From: Chitinophaga sp. S165
GTDB taxonomy: Bacteria; Bacteroidota; Bacteroidia; Chitinophagales; Chitinophagaceae
Direction: 5' to 3'
Assembly (NCBI RefSeq): GCF_003182155.1
Contig: NZ_QGTG01000016.1
Coordinates: 1 to 64,000, forward strand
DNA length: 64,000 nt
In this document: piece by piece, positions 35,421 to 45,119 of the stretch
Position numbering within the stretch: position 1 is the first letter of the stretch
Layout: each line of letters opens with the position of its first letter
Made by a program: the position numbers and the translations under genes
The notes under the pieces: model-generated
What the model saw: only the letters and a program-made list of their open reading frames with translations
The model's database searches: none
What the model was told of the DNA's origin: nothing

Positions 35421-36671
35421 CTAGAATATTCTGTATCTGTATTTGATCTTGTCAGTGTTGTTATACAGCTCCTTGATGTTAATTGAAGCCTGTATCTCTT
35501 TCACAGCTTCATCTTTCAGATTGCGGAACTCAGCCTGTTTGGTATCGATGGTGTTCTTGTCAGCCAGACCATTGTCCTGCGCGATCTTCAGAGAGCTATT
35601 TACTTTACCGTAGTAAGAATCCAGCAGTGTGAAGTATTCGTTATACAGGTTCTCGAAACGTTTGGTCTGCAGGATCAGATCTTCCAGTTGGTTGTTCACT
35701 TCTTTCAGATTTGGATTCTCACGCAACAGCGCTTCGTAATCAACCTTTCTGCCTTTGGTATACTTAGCTTCCAGATCACTGAAGAAAGTTACTACTTTGT
35801 CTCTCTTGAAGTCAAAGAAGAAGTCGTTCATTGTTTCACCGAGAGATTTGTTACCGCGCTGTGGCAGCTGATATTTCAGGGCGCTTGCAGTGAACATCAG
35901 GTGATCGTACAGGTTATCCTGTAAGAGGTTGAGCTGATCTTTGTTGAAGTTCAGACCATATTCGAATTTCTGGTTAGCATCGTTCAAAGCTGTATAATAT
36001 ACTACGTATTTGTTCAGCTCTTTTTCGAATTCTTTCAGTGTATTCTGATTAATCTCTTTATTGTTCACGCTGATGCTATGCAGGAAGTTCATTACTGAAT
36101 TGGCGATAGCCAGCGGAGGAGTCAGAGAGGTAAAGCTCTGGAAGATAGGGCTGGAAATGATTGATTTAGTAGATTCAACGATCTTACTGTTCTTTTCATT
36201 TTTGTCAGCCTTTCCTTTCAACACCACTTTTTCTACCAGTTCTACGATGCGGTCACTCAGGGAGAAGCCAAGCTCTTTACTTTCCGGGTTGTTCAATGAT
36301 GTGATGAATACGTCCAGATTGTTAGTAGTAGTACGTGACTTTAGATCTATTATCTTTTTATTAAGAAGGTAATAAGTTTCACTTGCAAATACGATGTTGT
36401 TGCGGATCAGTTCATATTTTGTAATGTTGTCGATCTCACGTCCCTGTAATAAGCCCTGGATAGCATTAGAGTTCTGCTTATCGCTGTCGTTAATGCGTTG
36501 CAGTTCTTCCATGATCCGGCGGATGGTCGTGTCTTGTGTTCTTACCTGAGGCATTACCACATTCTTCAGTTCTGAATTTGGATCTGTAGGTAGCTTCGGT
36601 TTTTCTGGTTCCTGTGCCTGCGCATAATGGAAACTTGAAAGTAAAATCAGTAGTAGTGTCAGATATCTCAT
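35421..36671 (-). CDS. Secreted helical protein of unknown function
   Basis: From ATG 36671 the product is 416 aa with a signal peptide, MRYLTLLLILLSSFHYAQAQ. The mature protein is almost entirely helical and rich in Asn, Lys, Glu and Leu (NELKNVVMPQVRTQDTTIR, LKEFEKELNKYVVYYTALND, LNLLQDNLYDHLMFTASALK). It is probably a periplasmic coiled-coil bundle. I recognise no family. A longer frame to 36794 exists but puts the signal peptide inside. A -7 box lies at 36855-36862, implying a leader of about 180 nt. Confidence 0.75.
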   Translation of the reverse strand: MRYLTLLLILLSSFHYAQAQEPEKPKLPTDPNSELKNVVMPQVRTQDTTIRRIMEELQRINDSDKQNSNAIQGLLQGREIDNITKYELIRNNIVFASETYYLLNKKIIDLKSRTTTNNLDVFITSLNNPESKELGFSLSDRIVELVEKVVLKGKADKNEKNSKIVESTKSIISSPIFQSFTSLTPPLAIANSVMNFLHSISVNNKEINQNTLKEFEKELNKYVVYYTALNDANQKFEYGLNFNKDQLNLLQDNLYDHLMFTASALKYQLPQRGNKSLGETMNDFFFDFKRDKVVTFFSDLEAKYTKGRKVDYEALLRENPNLKEVNNQLEDLILQTKRFENLYNEYFTLLDSYYGKVNSSLKIAQDNGLADKNTIDTKQAEFRNLKDEAVKEIQASINIKELYNNTDKIKYRYRIF

Positions 36672-36854
36672 AGAATTTAAATGCGTGATCTTGACTGATT
36701 TAAAAAATGCAAAACATTCACAATAGGGTACGCTCTCCCCACAAAGCCGACCAGGATGTCCGCCTTCAGTTGCGACCTGTAATTGTTTCTGCATGCGATA
36801 TTTTGCGTTTCATTAACAACCATGAAAATATGGTGCCAAAAAACGTGTTTACGC

Positions 36855-36862
36855 AAAGATAA
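36855..36862 (-). promoter_or_regulatory. Likely -7 box of the secreted helical protein gene
   Basis: TATCTTTG on the minus strand lies 184 bp before the ATG at 36671. If used it gives a long untranslated leader. No good -33 is seen. Confidence 0.4.
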
Positions 36863-36883
36863 CAATTTATAATAAGTTGAAAT

Positions 36884-36914
36884 TGCCAGTCTTTCAACTA
36901 CTTTATTACCTTTG
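36884..36914 (+). promoter_or_regulatory. Promoter of the glycosyltransferase gene
   Basis: TTG 36884-36886 and TACCTTTG 36907-36914 are spaced by 20 bp. A start near 36921 leaves about 15 nt to the ATG at 36936 and excludes the TTG at 36912 as the real start. Confidence 0.7.
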
Positions 36915-36935
36915 GCCGCAAATTTACCCACTTTC

Positions 36936-37676
36936 ATGTTGAATAATAAAAAGATAGTGGTGGTATTACCTGCCTACAACGCCGCTTTAACACTAGAGAA
37001 AACCTACAATGAAATTCCCTTTGACATTGTTGATGAAGTCGTATTAGTAGACGATGACAGTAAAGACGAGACAGTTGCCGTAGGGAAGCAACTGGGAATC
37101 AGGCATATTATCCGTCATGATTCCAACAAAGGTTATGGAGGAAACCAGAAATCCTGTTATAACAAGGCCCTCGAACTGGGGGCGGATATTGTGATCATGT
37201 TACATCCTGATTATCAGTATACTCCTAAACTTATTATGGCGATGAGCACTATCATTGCCAATGATGTGTATCCCGTAGTGCTTGGTTCCCGCATTCTGGG
37301 GAATGGCGCCCTAAGAGGGGGAATGCCCATATACAAGTATATTGCTAACCGTTTTCTGACATTAGTGCAGAACCTGCTCATCGGGCAGAAGCTCAGTGAA
37401 TATCATACGGGGTATCGCGCATTCTCGGGAGAAGTACTGAAGAGCATTGACTATAAGGCCAATGACGATGATTTCATTTTTGATAATGAAATGATTTCCC
37501 AGATTTTTATGAAGGGTTATGAAATAGGTGAAGTAACTTGCCCCACCAAATATTTTGAGGAAGCCTCAAGTATTAACTTTAAACGCAGCAGCATCTATGG
37601 GTTTGGCGTATTGCGGGTATCCCTGCAACATCGTCTACATATGTGGGGATTGGGCAAAGCGAAAATATATAACTGA
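36936..37676 (+). CDS. Family 2 glycosyltransferase, DPM1/DPG-synthase-like
   Basis: This 246-aa GT-A enzyme begins IVVVLPAYNAALTLEKTYNE, then shows LVDDDSKDET. HPDYQYTP takes the place of the DxD region, and GSRILGNGALRGG and YHTGYRAFSGEVL follow. The sequence is close to polyprenyl-phosphate sugar transferases (dolichyl-phosphate mannose/glucose synthase-like) but lacks C-terminal membrane helices. Donor and acceptor cannot be told. It is followed after 15 bp by a methyltransferase gene, probably in one operon. Confidence 0.9.
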   Translation: MLNNKKIVVVLPAYNAALTLEKTYNEIPFDIVDEVVLVDDDSKDETVAVGKQLGIRHIIRHDSNKGYGGNQKSCYNKALELGADIVIMLHPDYQYTPKLIMAMSTIIANDVYPVVLGSRILGNGALRGGMPIYKYIANRFLTLVQNLLIGQKLSEYHTGYRAFSGEVLKSIDYKANDDDFIFDNEMISQIFMKGYEIGEVTCPTKYFEEASSINFKRSSIYGFGVLRVSLQHRLHMWGLGKAKIYN

Positions 37677-37691
37677 TAAAACTGTTTAATT

Positions 37692-38483
37692 TTGGGCCTA
37701 CAGTGGGAATTAGCTAAGAAATACCTGCATTATTATTTCACAGCGGGCAACAGGCACGACGTACATTCTCCTTTCGTTTTTGACCTGATGGAGAAGGTTT
37801 TACGCGACAAAAAAAGACCGGCTGTGTTCCGGGAGATCGAACAGGTCCGGAAATCTTTATTACACAGTGCAGAAACCCTGCAGGTCACCGACCTGGGCGC
37901 CGGATCGCTTATGAATGCCGGCAAGGAACGGAAGGTGAGCGATATTACCCGTCATGCGGCTAAACCTCCCAAATTCGGACAGTTATTCTATCGTCTTATA
38001 CAGTACTTCAAACCGGAATATCTGCTAGAATTAGGTACTTCCATGGGGATGTCAACCTCTTATATGGCAAAAGCTGCATCTCCTGTTACTGTACATACTA
38101 TTGAGGGATGTCCTAATATTGCCGGCCGCGCCGGCCGTAATTTCGAAGCTTTACAGCTGATGAATATCAAACAGCATGTTGGTAATTTTGATACGGTATT
38201 GCCAGGGTTGCTGAATGAATTGCCGCGACTGGATTATGTGTATATTGACGGCAATCATCGTTCTGCGCCTACGCTGGATTATTTTGAGCAATGCCTGGCA
38301 AAAGTGCATGACGGGTCACTGTTTATCTTCGATGATATTCACTGGACGCCGGATATGGAGGCTGCCTGGCATATTATTCAACAGCACCCGCGGGTTACTT
38401 TTACCATAGATCTGTTCTTTATAGGGTTGGTGTTTTTCCGGCCGGATATGAAGGTTAAACAGCATTTTATTCTAAAGTATTAA
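37692..38483 (+). CDS. Class I SAM-dependent methyltransferase
   Basis: The 263-aa protein has an N-terminal YLHYYFTAGNRHDVHSPFVF segment, then a Rossmann core with motif I LLELGTSMGMSTSYMA near 115. DYVYIDGNHRSAPT and FIFDDIHWTPDME supply acidic residues as in O-methyltransferase-like enzymes. The start is TTG at 37692, as no ATG lies nearer than residue 33. A TAnnTTTG match overlaps this codon, which conflicts with it unless the gene is read from the upstream glycosyltransferase promoter. The substrate is unknown. Confidence 0.8.
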   Translation: MGLQWELAKKYLHYYFTAGNRHDVHSPFVFDLMEKVLRDKKRPAVFREIEQVRKSLLHSAETLQVTDLGAGSLMNAGKERKVSDITRHAAKPPKFGQLFYRLIQYFKPEYLLELGTSMGMSTSYMAKAASPVTVHTIEGCPNIAGRAGRNFEALQLMNIKQHVGNFDTVLPGLLNELPRLDYVYIDGNHRSAPTLDYFEQCLAKVHDGSLFIFDDIHWTPDMEAAWHIIQQHPRVTFTIDLFFIGLVFFRPDMKVKQHFILKY

Positions 38484-38503
38484 AAGCTTGTTTCACCGTA
38501 TTT

Positions 38504-38534
38504 GACAGCAGCATTATGTGTTGCTGTTTTTTTT
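38504..38534 (+). terminator. Terminator of the glycosyltransferase/methyltransferase unit
   Basis: ACAGCA and TGCTGT with an 11-nt loop, followed by a T-run of eight or more, 21 bp past the stop codon. Confidence 0.75.
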
Positions 38535-38571
38535 GGGGCTGTTATTATAGCGCTGACCTTCTTGCTCACGT

Positions 38572-38717
38572 TGCAGGCTGGGATCACTGGCTGTAATTCT
38601 TTGAAGTTCCTTATTATTAAACTTTTAGGTGGGGATGGGCTTCGGTAATTCTTTTTAACCCCTGGTAGGTCGTATTGAGCGTACTTCAAGAATTAAGGCC
38701 AGTGATTCCCACCTGCA
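38572..38717 (+). repeat. Hairpin element copy G (146 bp)
   Basis: Ends are TGCAGGCTGGGATCACTGGC and GCCAGTGATTCCCACCTGCA. The outer TGCAG replaces GTTTCAG and is matched by CTGCA on the other side. The inner arm TCACTG/CAGTGA pairs fully. TTCTTTGAAG pairs with CTTCAAGAA. The core is less like the others. The rest of the 671-bp gap to 39154 shows no gene. Confidence 0.82.
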
Positions 38718-39154
38718 CCGTTCGCTGCGTCCGGTCCCCAATTATATTAAGAACTTCCACTGTGTTATGTTAATGTTTCCCGGATGCCTTGTTGCTTTCC
38801 AAATAATCTGAGTATGTATGGGGTGCTTTTAGTGATGCCGCCCGTTATGTGATGCAACCGTTTGATGCTGTAATGCCTGGATGTAATGTGAATAATGTGT
38901 TGCTTGTCTTTCTCATGACACAAGGGACTTACTTATTATAGTGGTTTAACGAGAGAAATGACGGTTGGTCGTTAATGCCCTTTCCCGCTATATTTGTCAG
39001 TAACCGGTTGTCATAATGTTGCCCCAATTATCGTTTGTCTTACAGATATTTATATTCAGGTGTTTCACCTATAAGATTTCCTGATTTTAAGAGTTAATTT
39101 CAGTACAGAAATTTCAGTAAAGACATAACATCTAAAACATCCAAATATTCCATT

Positions 39155-39961
39155 ATGAAACTATTCAGCGCCCTGACTGTATTGTTGATGATACAGTTTT
39201 CCTCTTTCTATGCGAGTGCCCAGGATACCCCTGATTTCAGCGCCTACAGCTATGAGACTTTCGTACACAATGGCGACACATTACGTTACCGTATGCTGCA
39301 ACCGGCAGGATATGATTCGCAGAAGTCGTATCCACTGATCGTTTTTCTGCATGGTTCAGGTGAGAGGGGAAGCGATAATGCCGCCCAGTTATTGCATGGT
39401 GGTAGCCTCTTTCTGAAGGATTCCCTGCGTCAGCGGTTCCCCACTTTTGTGATATTTCCACAGTGTCCTAAGGATTCAATGTGGGCGTCAATGAAAGTGA
39501 CACGGGATAGCGAGGGAAAGGCGATTAAACGGGAGTTTTCAGATGGTACAGACAGGGAATCGACGCCTGGAATGCTGGTGAAGCTCCTGGTGGATAGCCT
39601 GATCAAAATAGATAAGGTGAACAGTAAGCGGGTGTACCTGGGCGGTTTGTCGCTGGGTGGCATAGGAACATATGATTTGCTGGCCCGTTATCCGAAAACA
39701 TGGGCTGCGGCTTTTCCGATCTGCGGAATAGGGAATGTTAGTACTGCTTCTAAATTCTCTAAAGTGCCTTTGTGGATCTTCCACGGAGATGCAGATAATG
39801 CAGTACCGGTTTCAGGATCAAGAGATTATGTGGCTGCGCTGAAAGGGTTGAAAGCAGATGTTAAGTATTCTGAATATCCGGGGGTAGGGCATAACAGCTG
39901 GGATAATGCTTTTGCTGAACCGGAGTTGTTACCATGGTTGTTTTCTCATAAGAAAAAGTAG
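39155..39961 (+). CDS. Secreted alpha/beta hydrolase (esterase-like)
   Basis: The 268-aa protein has a signal peptide, MKLFSALTVLLMIQFSSFYA. The mature part resembles the phospholipase/carboxylesterase and feruloyl-esterase-like hydrolases of S9-related type. The oxyanion region is PLIVFLHGSGERGSDN. The nucleophile is in GLSLGGIGTYD near residue 168, the acid in FHGDADNAVP, and the His in GVGHNSWDNAF. Such exported esterases usually act on polysaccharide-linked esters. No CAZyme gene is adjacent to support one substrate. Confidence 0.88.
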   Translation: MKLFSALTVLLMIQFSSFYASAQDTPDFSAYSYETFVHNGDTLRYRMLQPAGYDSQKSYPLIVFLHGSGERGSDNAAQLLHGGSLFLKDSLRQRFPTFVIFPQCPKDSMWASMKVTRDSEGKAIKREFSDGTDRESTPGMLVKLLVDSLIKIDKVNSKRVYLGGLSLGGIGTYDLLARYPKTWAAAFPICGIGNVSTASKFSKVPLWIFHGDADNAVPVSGSRDYVAALKGLKADVKYSEYPGVGHNSWDNAFAEPELLPWLFSHKKK

Positions 39962-40069
39962 GATAAGGATATTCCGTGCAACTGCAAATTTGACTATTAT
40001 CAGTGTGTGGTTTGATGATATGGGGAGAGGGGTAGCAACACCAGATCTTCTTCCAAAAGAACTAAAACT

Positions 40070-40105
40070 AAAAACGCCCCGACACATGACCGGGGCGTTT
40101 TTCCA
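40070..40105. terminator. Bidirectional terminator between the esterase gene and hemL
   Basis: AAAACGCCCCG and CGGGGCGTTTTT form a GC-rich stem with A and T runs on the two sides. It lies between converging genes. Confidence 0.9.
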
Positions 40106-40126
40106 CTCTGCACAGGATTTGAATTG

Positions 40127-41416
40127 TTAACTATGTATAGACTGTATAGCTGATTTTGCAGCATCTACGGTCGCGTCTAAATCTTCTATTGTCAGGGATG
40201 AACTGAGGAACCAGCTTTCAAAAGCGGAAGGAGGCAGATATATACCGCGTTCCAGCATAGCATGAAAGAAACGTTTAAACAATTCATTGTTGGCACCTGA
40301 AGCAGCTTCGAAATTAATGATTGGATACTCTGCAAAGTGAACACTCATCATAGAACCCAGATTGTTAACCTGATGAACAATCCCGGCTGCACTCAGTACA
40401 GATTGCAATCCTCCGGCAAGATAAGCTGCCTTTTCCGCCAACTGCCGGTAAATATCCGGGTTCTCGTTTAGCGTTGTCAGCAAAGTATAGCCGGCAATCA
40501 TGGCAATCGGGTTTCCACTCAATGTTCCTGCCTGGTAGACCTTCCCAGCAGGGGCTATATGTTCCATGATCTCTTTACTTCCGGCAAAGGCGCCAACCGG
40601 CATACCTGCGCCAATAATCTTGCCAAAGGTAACCAAATCTGCTTTAATATTGAACAGTTCCTGTGCACCTCCACGGGCCAGGCGGAAACCTGTCATTACT
40701 TCGTCGAATATCAGGAGGATATTATGTTGGTCGCACAGCTGACGTAAGCCTTGCAGGAAGCCCTCCTGTGGCAGGATGCAGCCCATATTGCCAGCAACGG
40801 GTTCAACAATGATGGCTGCTATCTGATCAGAATACTCTGCCACCAGTTTTTCCACAGCCGGTAAATTATTGTAAGGAGCGGTAAGGGTGTCGTCGGCGAC
40901 CGATTGCGTAACACCAGGCACAGATTGTATGTCAAGTGTAGCTACGCCGCTGCCTGCGCTTACCAGGAACGAGTCTGCGTGACCGTGGTAATTGCCTTCA
41001 AATTTGATGAATTTATTACGGCCGGTATACCCTCTGGCCAGCCTCAATGCTGACATACAGGCTTCCGTGCCGGAGTTCACCATACGTACCTGCTCGATAT
41101 TAGGTACCATGCTGATGATGAGCTCTGCGATCTTAATTTCCAGTTCGGTAGGCGCACCGAAAGAGGTAGAATAACCTGCATATTCCTGGATGGCCTTCAC
41201 TACCGGTTCATAGGCATGTCCCATGATCATCGGCCCCCATGAATTGATATAATCTATGTAACGGTTTCCGTCCACATCGTACATATAAGCGCCTTTAGCA
41301 CTTTTCATGAATATGGGTGAGCCGCCTACGCCTTTGAATGCGCGAACGGGAGAGTTTACACCGCCGGGAATGAGCTGTTTTGCTCTTTCAAATAATGATC
41401 TGCTTTGCGTGTACAT
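40127..41416 (-). CDS. hemL: Glutamate-1-semialdehyde 2,1-aminomutase
   Basis: HemL makes 5-aminolevulinate from glutamate-1-semialdehyde, the second step of the C5 route. The 429-aa PLP enzyme has the start SRSLFERAKQLIPGGVNSPV, the GxEA block NSGTEACMSALRLARG, DEVMTGFRLARGG, and the PLP lysine in VTFGKIIGAGMP near 265. It is the last gene of the hemA-C-D-E-F-B-L unit, 45 bp from hemB. Confidence 0.97.
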   Translation of the reverse strand: MYTQSRSLFERAKQLIPGGVNSPVRAFKGVGGSPIFMKSAKGAYMYDVDGNRYIDYINSWGPMIMGHAYEPVVKAIQEYAGYSTSFGAPTELEIKIAELIISMVPNIEQVRMVNSGTEACMSALRLARGYTGRNKFIKFEGNYHGHADSFLVSAGSGVATLDIQSVPGVTQSVADDTLTAPYNNLPAVEKLVAEYSDQIAAIIVEPVAGNMGCILPQEGFLQGLRQLCDQHNILLIFDEVMTGFRLARGGAQELFNIKADLVTFGKIIGAGMPVGAFAGSKEIMEHIAPAGKVYQAGTLSGNPIAMIAGYTLLTTLNENPDIYRQLAEKAAYLAGGLQSVLSAAGIVHQVNNLGSMMSVHFAEYPIINFEAASGANNELFKRFFHAMLERGIYLPPSAFESWFLSSSLTIEDLDATVDAAKSAIQSIHS

Positions 41417-41461
41417 AGTGGTAGTGATAAATATTTTTAACTGAAAAGCATGTGCTGATGG

Positions 41462-42427
41462 TTACAATAATCGCACCGCATCTTTTGCGAAATAGGTGGC
41501 GATGAGGTCAGCGCCTGCACGTTTAATGCTGGTCAGCGCTTCAATGATAGCCTTTTCTTCGTTCAGCCAGCCCATTTTAGCCGCTGCCTTGATCATGGAA
41601 TATTCTCCACTTACATGGTAAGCACTTACTGGTACGTGTACCTGATCTTTGATCTTTTGGATCACATCCAGATAGTATAACGCAGGTTTTACCATTACGA
41701 TGTCTGCACCTTCTTCCACATCCATCAGGGTCTCTTTCAAGGCTTGCTCGCTATTGGCAAAATCAAGCTGGTAGGTCTTTTTATCGCCGAAGCCGGGAGC
41801 TGAGTCCAGCGCATCGCGGAAAGGACCGTAGAGGCAGGATGCGTATTTCGCACTGTAGGCCATGATGCCCACTTTATGGAAGCTATGCTGCTCAAGGATG
41901 GTGCGGATGGAAAGGATACGACCGTCCATTTTGTCGCTCGGCGCAACAAAGTCAGCGCCTGCTTCTGCATGGCTGAGACTCATGCGGGACAGCACTTCTA
42001 CTGTAATGTCGTTCACGATCTCCCCATTCTCAACAATACCGTCATGACCGTAGGATGAATAAGGATCCAGTGCTACGTCTGTCATCACCACTATGTCAGG
42101 AACGGCATCTTTGATGGCTCTGATGGCACGTTGCATCAACCCATTGGGGTTTACCGCCTCAGTGCCTTTATTATCTTTCAGTTCATCAGCGCATTTGATG
42201 AACAGTAATACACTTTTAATACCCATGCTCCACAGCTCTTTCACTTCTTTCACGGTCAGGTCCAGTGAATAGCGGAAATAGCCGGGCATTGAAATGATCT
42301 CTTCTTTCACATTTTCTCCTTCCACAATAAATAACGGTGCTATGAAGTCTGCGGGCGTCAGTATTGTTTCTGCAACCATCGCACGGATGGCGGGAGATGT
42401 TCTCAATATCCTGTTTCTACGTATCAT
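41462..42427 (-). CDS. hemB: Porphobilinogen synthase
   Basis: HemB joins two 5-aminolevulinate molecules to porphobilinogen. The 321-aa protein shows the Schiff-base region MVKPALYYLDVI and AYHVSGEYSM. In the metal-binding loop it reads VALDPYSSYGHDG, where zinc enzymes have three Cys. It is therefore the non-zinc, magnesium-type form found in many bacteria. It lies 20 bp from hemF. Confidence 0.96.
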   Translation of the reverse strand: MIRRNRILRTSPAIRAMVAETILTPADFIAPLFIVEGENVKEEIISMPGYFRYSLDLTVKEVKELWSMGIKSVLLFIKCADELKDNKGTEAVNPNGLMQRAIRAIKDAVPDIVVMTDVALDPYSSYGHDGIVENGEIVNDITVEVLSRMSLSHAEAGADFVAPSDKMDGRILSIRTILEQHSFHKVGIMAYSAKYASCLYGPFRDALDSAPGFGDKKTYQLDFANSEQALKETLMDVEEGADIVMVKPALYYLDVIQKIKDQVHVPVSAYHVSGEYSMIKAAAKMGWLNEEKAIIEALTSIKRAGADLIATYFAKDAVRLL

Positions 42428-42447
42428 GGTAAATGTGTTTTAATGTT

Positions 42448-43359
42448 TCAGATGACCCATTCCCTGGGCTTGAGGAATTCAACCAGTTCAGCTTCCCTGC
42501 TGCCAGGAGTAGGGTGGTAGTCGTACTCCCACCGGGCCCTGGGCGGAAGGCTCATTAGAATGGATTCTGTACGTCCGTTGGTTTTCAGTCCGAACAGGGT
42601 ACCTCTGTCATGGATCAGGTTGAACTCTACATAGCGTCCACGCCTGTATTCCTGCCAGTCTTTATGTGCATCTGTATACGGAATATCTTTTGTTTTCTTT
42701 ACAATGGGCAGGTAGGCCTCCAGGAAGGCTTCTCCATTGGCTTTTGCCAGATCGAACAACTGTTCAGCAGTCATTTTCTCACCCGGACGCTGGTAGTCAT
42801 AGAAGATACCGCCGATGCCGCGGGCTTCGTTATTCCGGTGTTTATTGACAAAGTATTCGTCGCAATGTTTTTTAAACGCCGGATACAAAGCTATATCAAA
42901 AGGGTCGCAGGCTTTTTTGAATGTCTGATGAAAATGAACGCCATCCTGTTCGTCCAGGTAATACGGCGTCAGATCTGCACCGCCGCCAAACCACGAATCT
43001 TTCAGCGTACCGTTGTCGTCGTACAGCTCAAAGTAACGGAAATTGGCATGTACAGTAGGAACGAATGGATTTAGCGGGTGGATAACGAGGGATATACCAC
43101 AGGCCATAAATTTGGCTTGTCCTACGCCAAACTGTTTTGCCATCAGTTCCGGCAGTTCGCCGTGTACGATGGAGGTGCTTACGCCGCCTTTTTCGAATAC
43201 GTTACCGTCGGCAATAACGCGCGACTTACCACCACCGCCACCGGGACGTTCCCAGATGTCTTCACGGAATTTAGCCTTGCCGTCTATATCTTCCAGCGCC
43301 GTGCAAATTTCATTCTGCAGGCGATGTATGAGGGAAATAAAGTTGTCTTTAATACTCAT
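42448..43359 (-). CDS. hemF: Oxygen-dependent coproporphyrinogen III oxidase
   Basis: HemF uses O2 to convert coproporphyrinogen III to protoporphyrinogen IX. The 303-aa sequence shows FREDIWERPGGGGGKSRVI, VIHPLNPFVPTVHANFRYFE and the family block WFGGGADLTPYYLDEQD. A GGIFYDYQRP segment and RGRYVEFNLIHDRGTLFGL follow. The presence of the aerobic enzyme, and no hemN nearby, fits an aerobic organism. It lies 12 bp from hemE. Confidence 0.97.
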   Translation of the reverse strand: MSIKDNFISLIHRLQNEICTALEDIDGKAKFREDIWERPGGGGGKSRVIADGNVFEKGGVSTSIVHGELPELMAKQFGVGQAKFMACGISLVIHPLNPFVPTVHANFRYFELYDDNGTLKDSWFGGGADLTPYYLDEQDGVHFHQTFKKACDPFDIALYPAFKKHCDEYFVNKHRNNEARGIGGIFYDYQRPGEKMTAEQLFDLAKANGEAFLEAYLPIVKKTKDIPYTDAHKDWQEYRRGRYVEFNLIHDRGTLFGLKTNGRTESILMSLPPRARWEYDYHPTPGSREAELVEFLKPREWVI

Positions 43360-43371
43360 GGCTGGTCTCCT

Positions 43372-44397
43372 TTAGAATTCCTTTACAGTCTCAACGAAAG
43401 CTTTGGCATGGTCAACCGGTACGTTAGGCAGGATGCCATGACCGAGGTTCGCAATATAGCGATGTTTACCAAAGCCGGTCAGCATTTCCTTCACTGCTTT
43501 TTTGATCTCCGGAATAGGCGCCAGCAGCTTAGCGGGGTCGAAGTTACCCTGGAGGGTCACGTTGTTGCCGGCAAATTGCCTTGCACGGGCAGGCTGGATA
43601 CACCAGTCAACACCCAGGCAGTTAGCGCCGGTAGCGGCCATTTCTTCCAGGGCGAACCAGGCTCCTTTAGCAAATACGGTTACCGGGCAAACATCTTTCA
43701 GGGCTGCCACGATCTGACGCATGTATTGGAGGGAGAAGGTTTCAAAGTCCTGCGGACTTAATAAACCGCCCCAGGAATCGAACAGCTGTACGCAGTCAGC
43801 GCCTGCTTTTACCTGTTCTTTCAGGTAGGCGATAGTTGTATCGGTGAGCATCTGAAGCAGCTGGTGGGCTACTTCGGGTTGCTGATAGCAGAATGCTTTG
43901 GCACTGTCGAAGGTTTTGGAACCTTTACCCTGCACCATGTAGCAAAGCAGGGTCCATGGAGCGCCAGCAAAGCCGATCAGGGGAACTGCGCCGTCCAGTG
44001 TTTTCCTAGTTAATGAGAGCGCATCAAATACGTAACCTAATGTTTCTCTAACATCGGGTACGCGAAGCTTTTGGAGGTCGGCCACACTTTTTACCGGGTC
44101 GGGCAATACGGGACCGATCTTTTCTATCAGCTGAACTTCCATGCCCATCGCCTGTGGCACCACAAGGATGTCGGAGAAGATGATGGCTGCATCCACACCT
44201 ACCTGGTGTACAGGCATTACGGTAATTTCAGTAGCCAGTTCAGGGTTCATGCAGCGTTCAAAGAAGGAGTATTTCTCCCGCAGCTTGATGTAGTCGGGCA
44301 GGTAACGGCCAGCCTGACGCATCATCCATACAGGGACACGTTCTGTTGTTTCTCCGCGTAAAGCTCTCAGTAATAAGTCATTCTTTAAGGCGCTCAT
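43372..44397 (-). CDS. hemE: Uroporphyrinogen decarboxylase
   Basis: HemE removes four carboxyl groups from uroporphyrinogen III to give coproporphyrinogen III. The 341-aa protein has the N-terminal signature [15 protein letters not shown], the conserved [12 protein letters not shown], and [29 protein letters not shown] closes the barrel. It lies 5 bp after hemD on the minus strand. Confidence 0.97.
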   Translation of the reverse strand: MSALKNDLLLRALRGETTERVPVWMMRQAGRYLPDYIKLREKYSFFERCMNPELATEITVMPVHQVGVDAAIIFSDILVVPQAMGMEVQLIEKIGPVLPDPVKSVADLQKLRVPDVRETLGYVFDALSLTRKTLDGAVPLIGFAGAPWTLLCYMVQGKGSKTFDSAKAFCYQQPEVAHQLLQMLTDTTIAYLKEQVKAGADCVQLFDSWGGLLSPQDFETFSLQYMRQIVAALKDVCPVTVFAKGAWFALEEMAATGANCLGVDWCIQPARARQFAGNNVTLQGNFDPAKLLAPIPEIKKAVKEMLTGFGKHRYIANLGHGILPNVPVDHAKAFVETVKEF

Positions 44398-44402
44398 TCT
44401 TG

Positions 44403-45119
44403 TCAGTTAATATTGTTAAAGTAAAGTATCGTTGTCTGCACCAGTTGGTCCATAGCGGGACTGGTGCTGGTGATGATCTTGTTGTTTGTATGTTCCTGCA
44501 GTGCACGGGCCGTAGTCGGACCGATGGAAAAGCAGATAGTTTGCGGCGGCAGATTATTGACCGAAAAGAAGCTCTCAACAGCGCTGGGGCTAAGAAAAAG
44601 TACCCCGTCATAATCCTGTCCTGTGAGAGCAGGGGTTGCCGTTGTTTCATACACAACCAGTTCTTCTACGGCGATATTATGTTGCTGCAACAGGTCTGGC
44701 AATTCATCTCTGCGTTTATTGCCACAAAAGAAGACCAGCGGGCCTTTCTCGTTGTTGTTGATGATCTCTGCAGCGAGTGAGGCTGCGTTGGCCGCAGTAC
44801 CGCTTATCCGGTGCCGGATGTCAATGCGTTTCAAAGCCTGTTGGGTGGCGCCATCCAGACAATACACATTCCAGCCGGGAGAATCCCGGTGCAGGTAATG
44901 GTCGTGAAGCGCGTCAACGGCATTTGCACTGGTGAAGATAACAGTTGCTTTTTCCTGAAATAACTGGTGTATGCGTTGTTTCAGGTTGTCTGTGATCAAT
45001 GGTTGTATGCTGATGAATCCTTTTGCCTCGATATCTATATTTTGCTCCGCAGCCATTGTGATCAGTGACTGATCAACTGCTTTCGTGCTGAATATGCGAT
45101 ATCTTTTATTTGATGGCAT
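44403..45119 (-). CDS. hemD: Uroporphyrinogen-III synthase
   Basis: HemD cyclises hydroxymethylbilane with inversion of ring D. The family is poorly conserved, but the 238-aa length, two-lobe alpha/beta pattern, and segments [27 protein letters not shown] and [14 protein letters not shown] are diagnostic. Its start overlaps the end of hemC by 14 bp, which confirms its place in the pathway operon. Confidence 0.9.
   Translation of the reverse strand: MPSNKRYRIFSTKAVDQSLITMAAEQNIDIEAKGFISIQPLITDNLKQRIHQLFQEKATVIFTSANAVDALHDHYLHRDSPGWNVYCLDGATQQALKRIDIRHRISGTAANAASLAAEIINNNEKGPLVFFCGNKRRDELPDLLQQHNIAVEELVVYETTATPALTGQDYDGVLFLSPSAVESFFSVNNLPPQTICFSIGPTTARALQEHTNNKIITSTSPAMDQLVQTTILYFNNIN

Noticed and set aside
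36672-36794. N-terminal extension of the secreted helical protein
   Set aside because: It would place a typical signal peptide 41 residues inside the protein, so the internal ATG is preferred.
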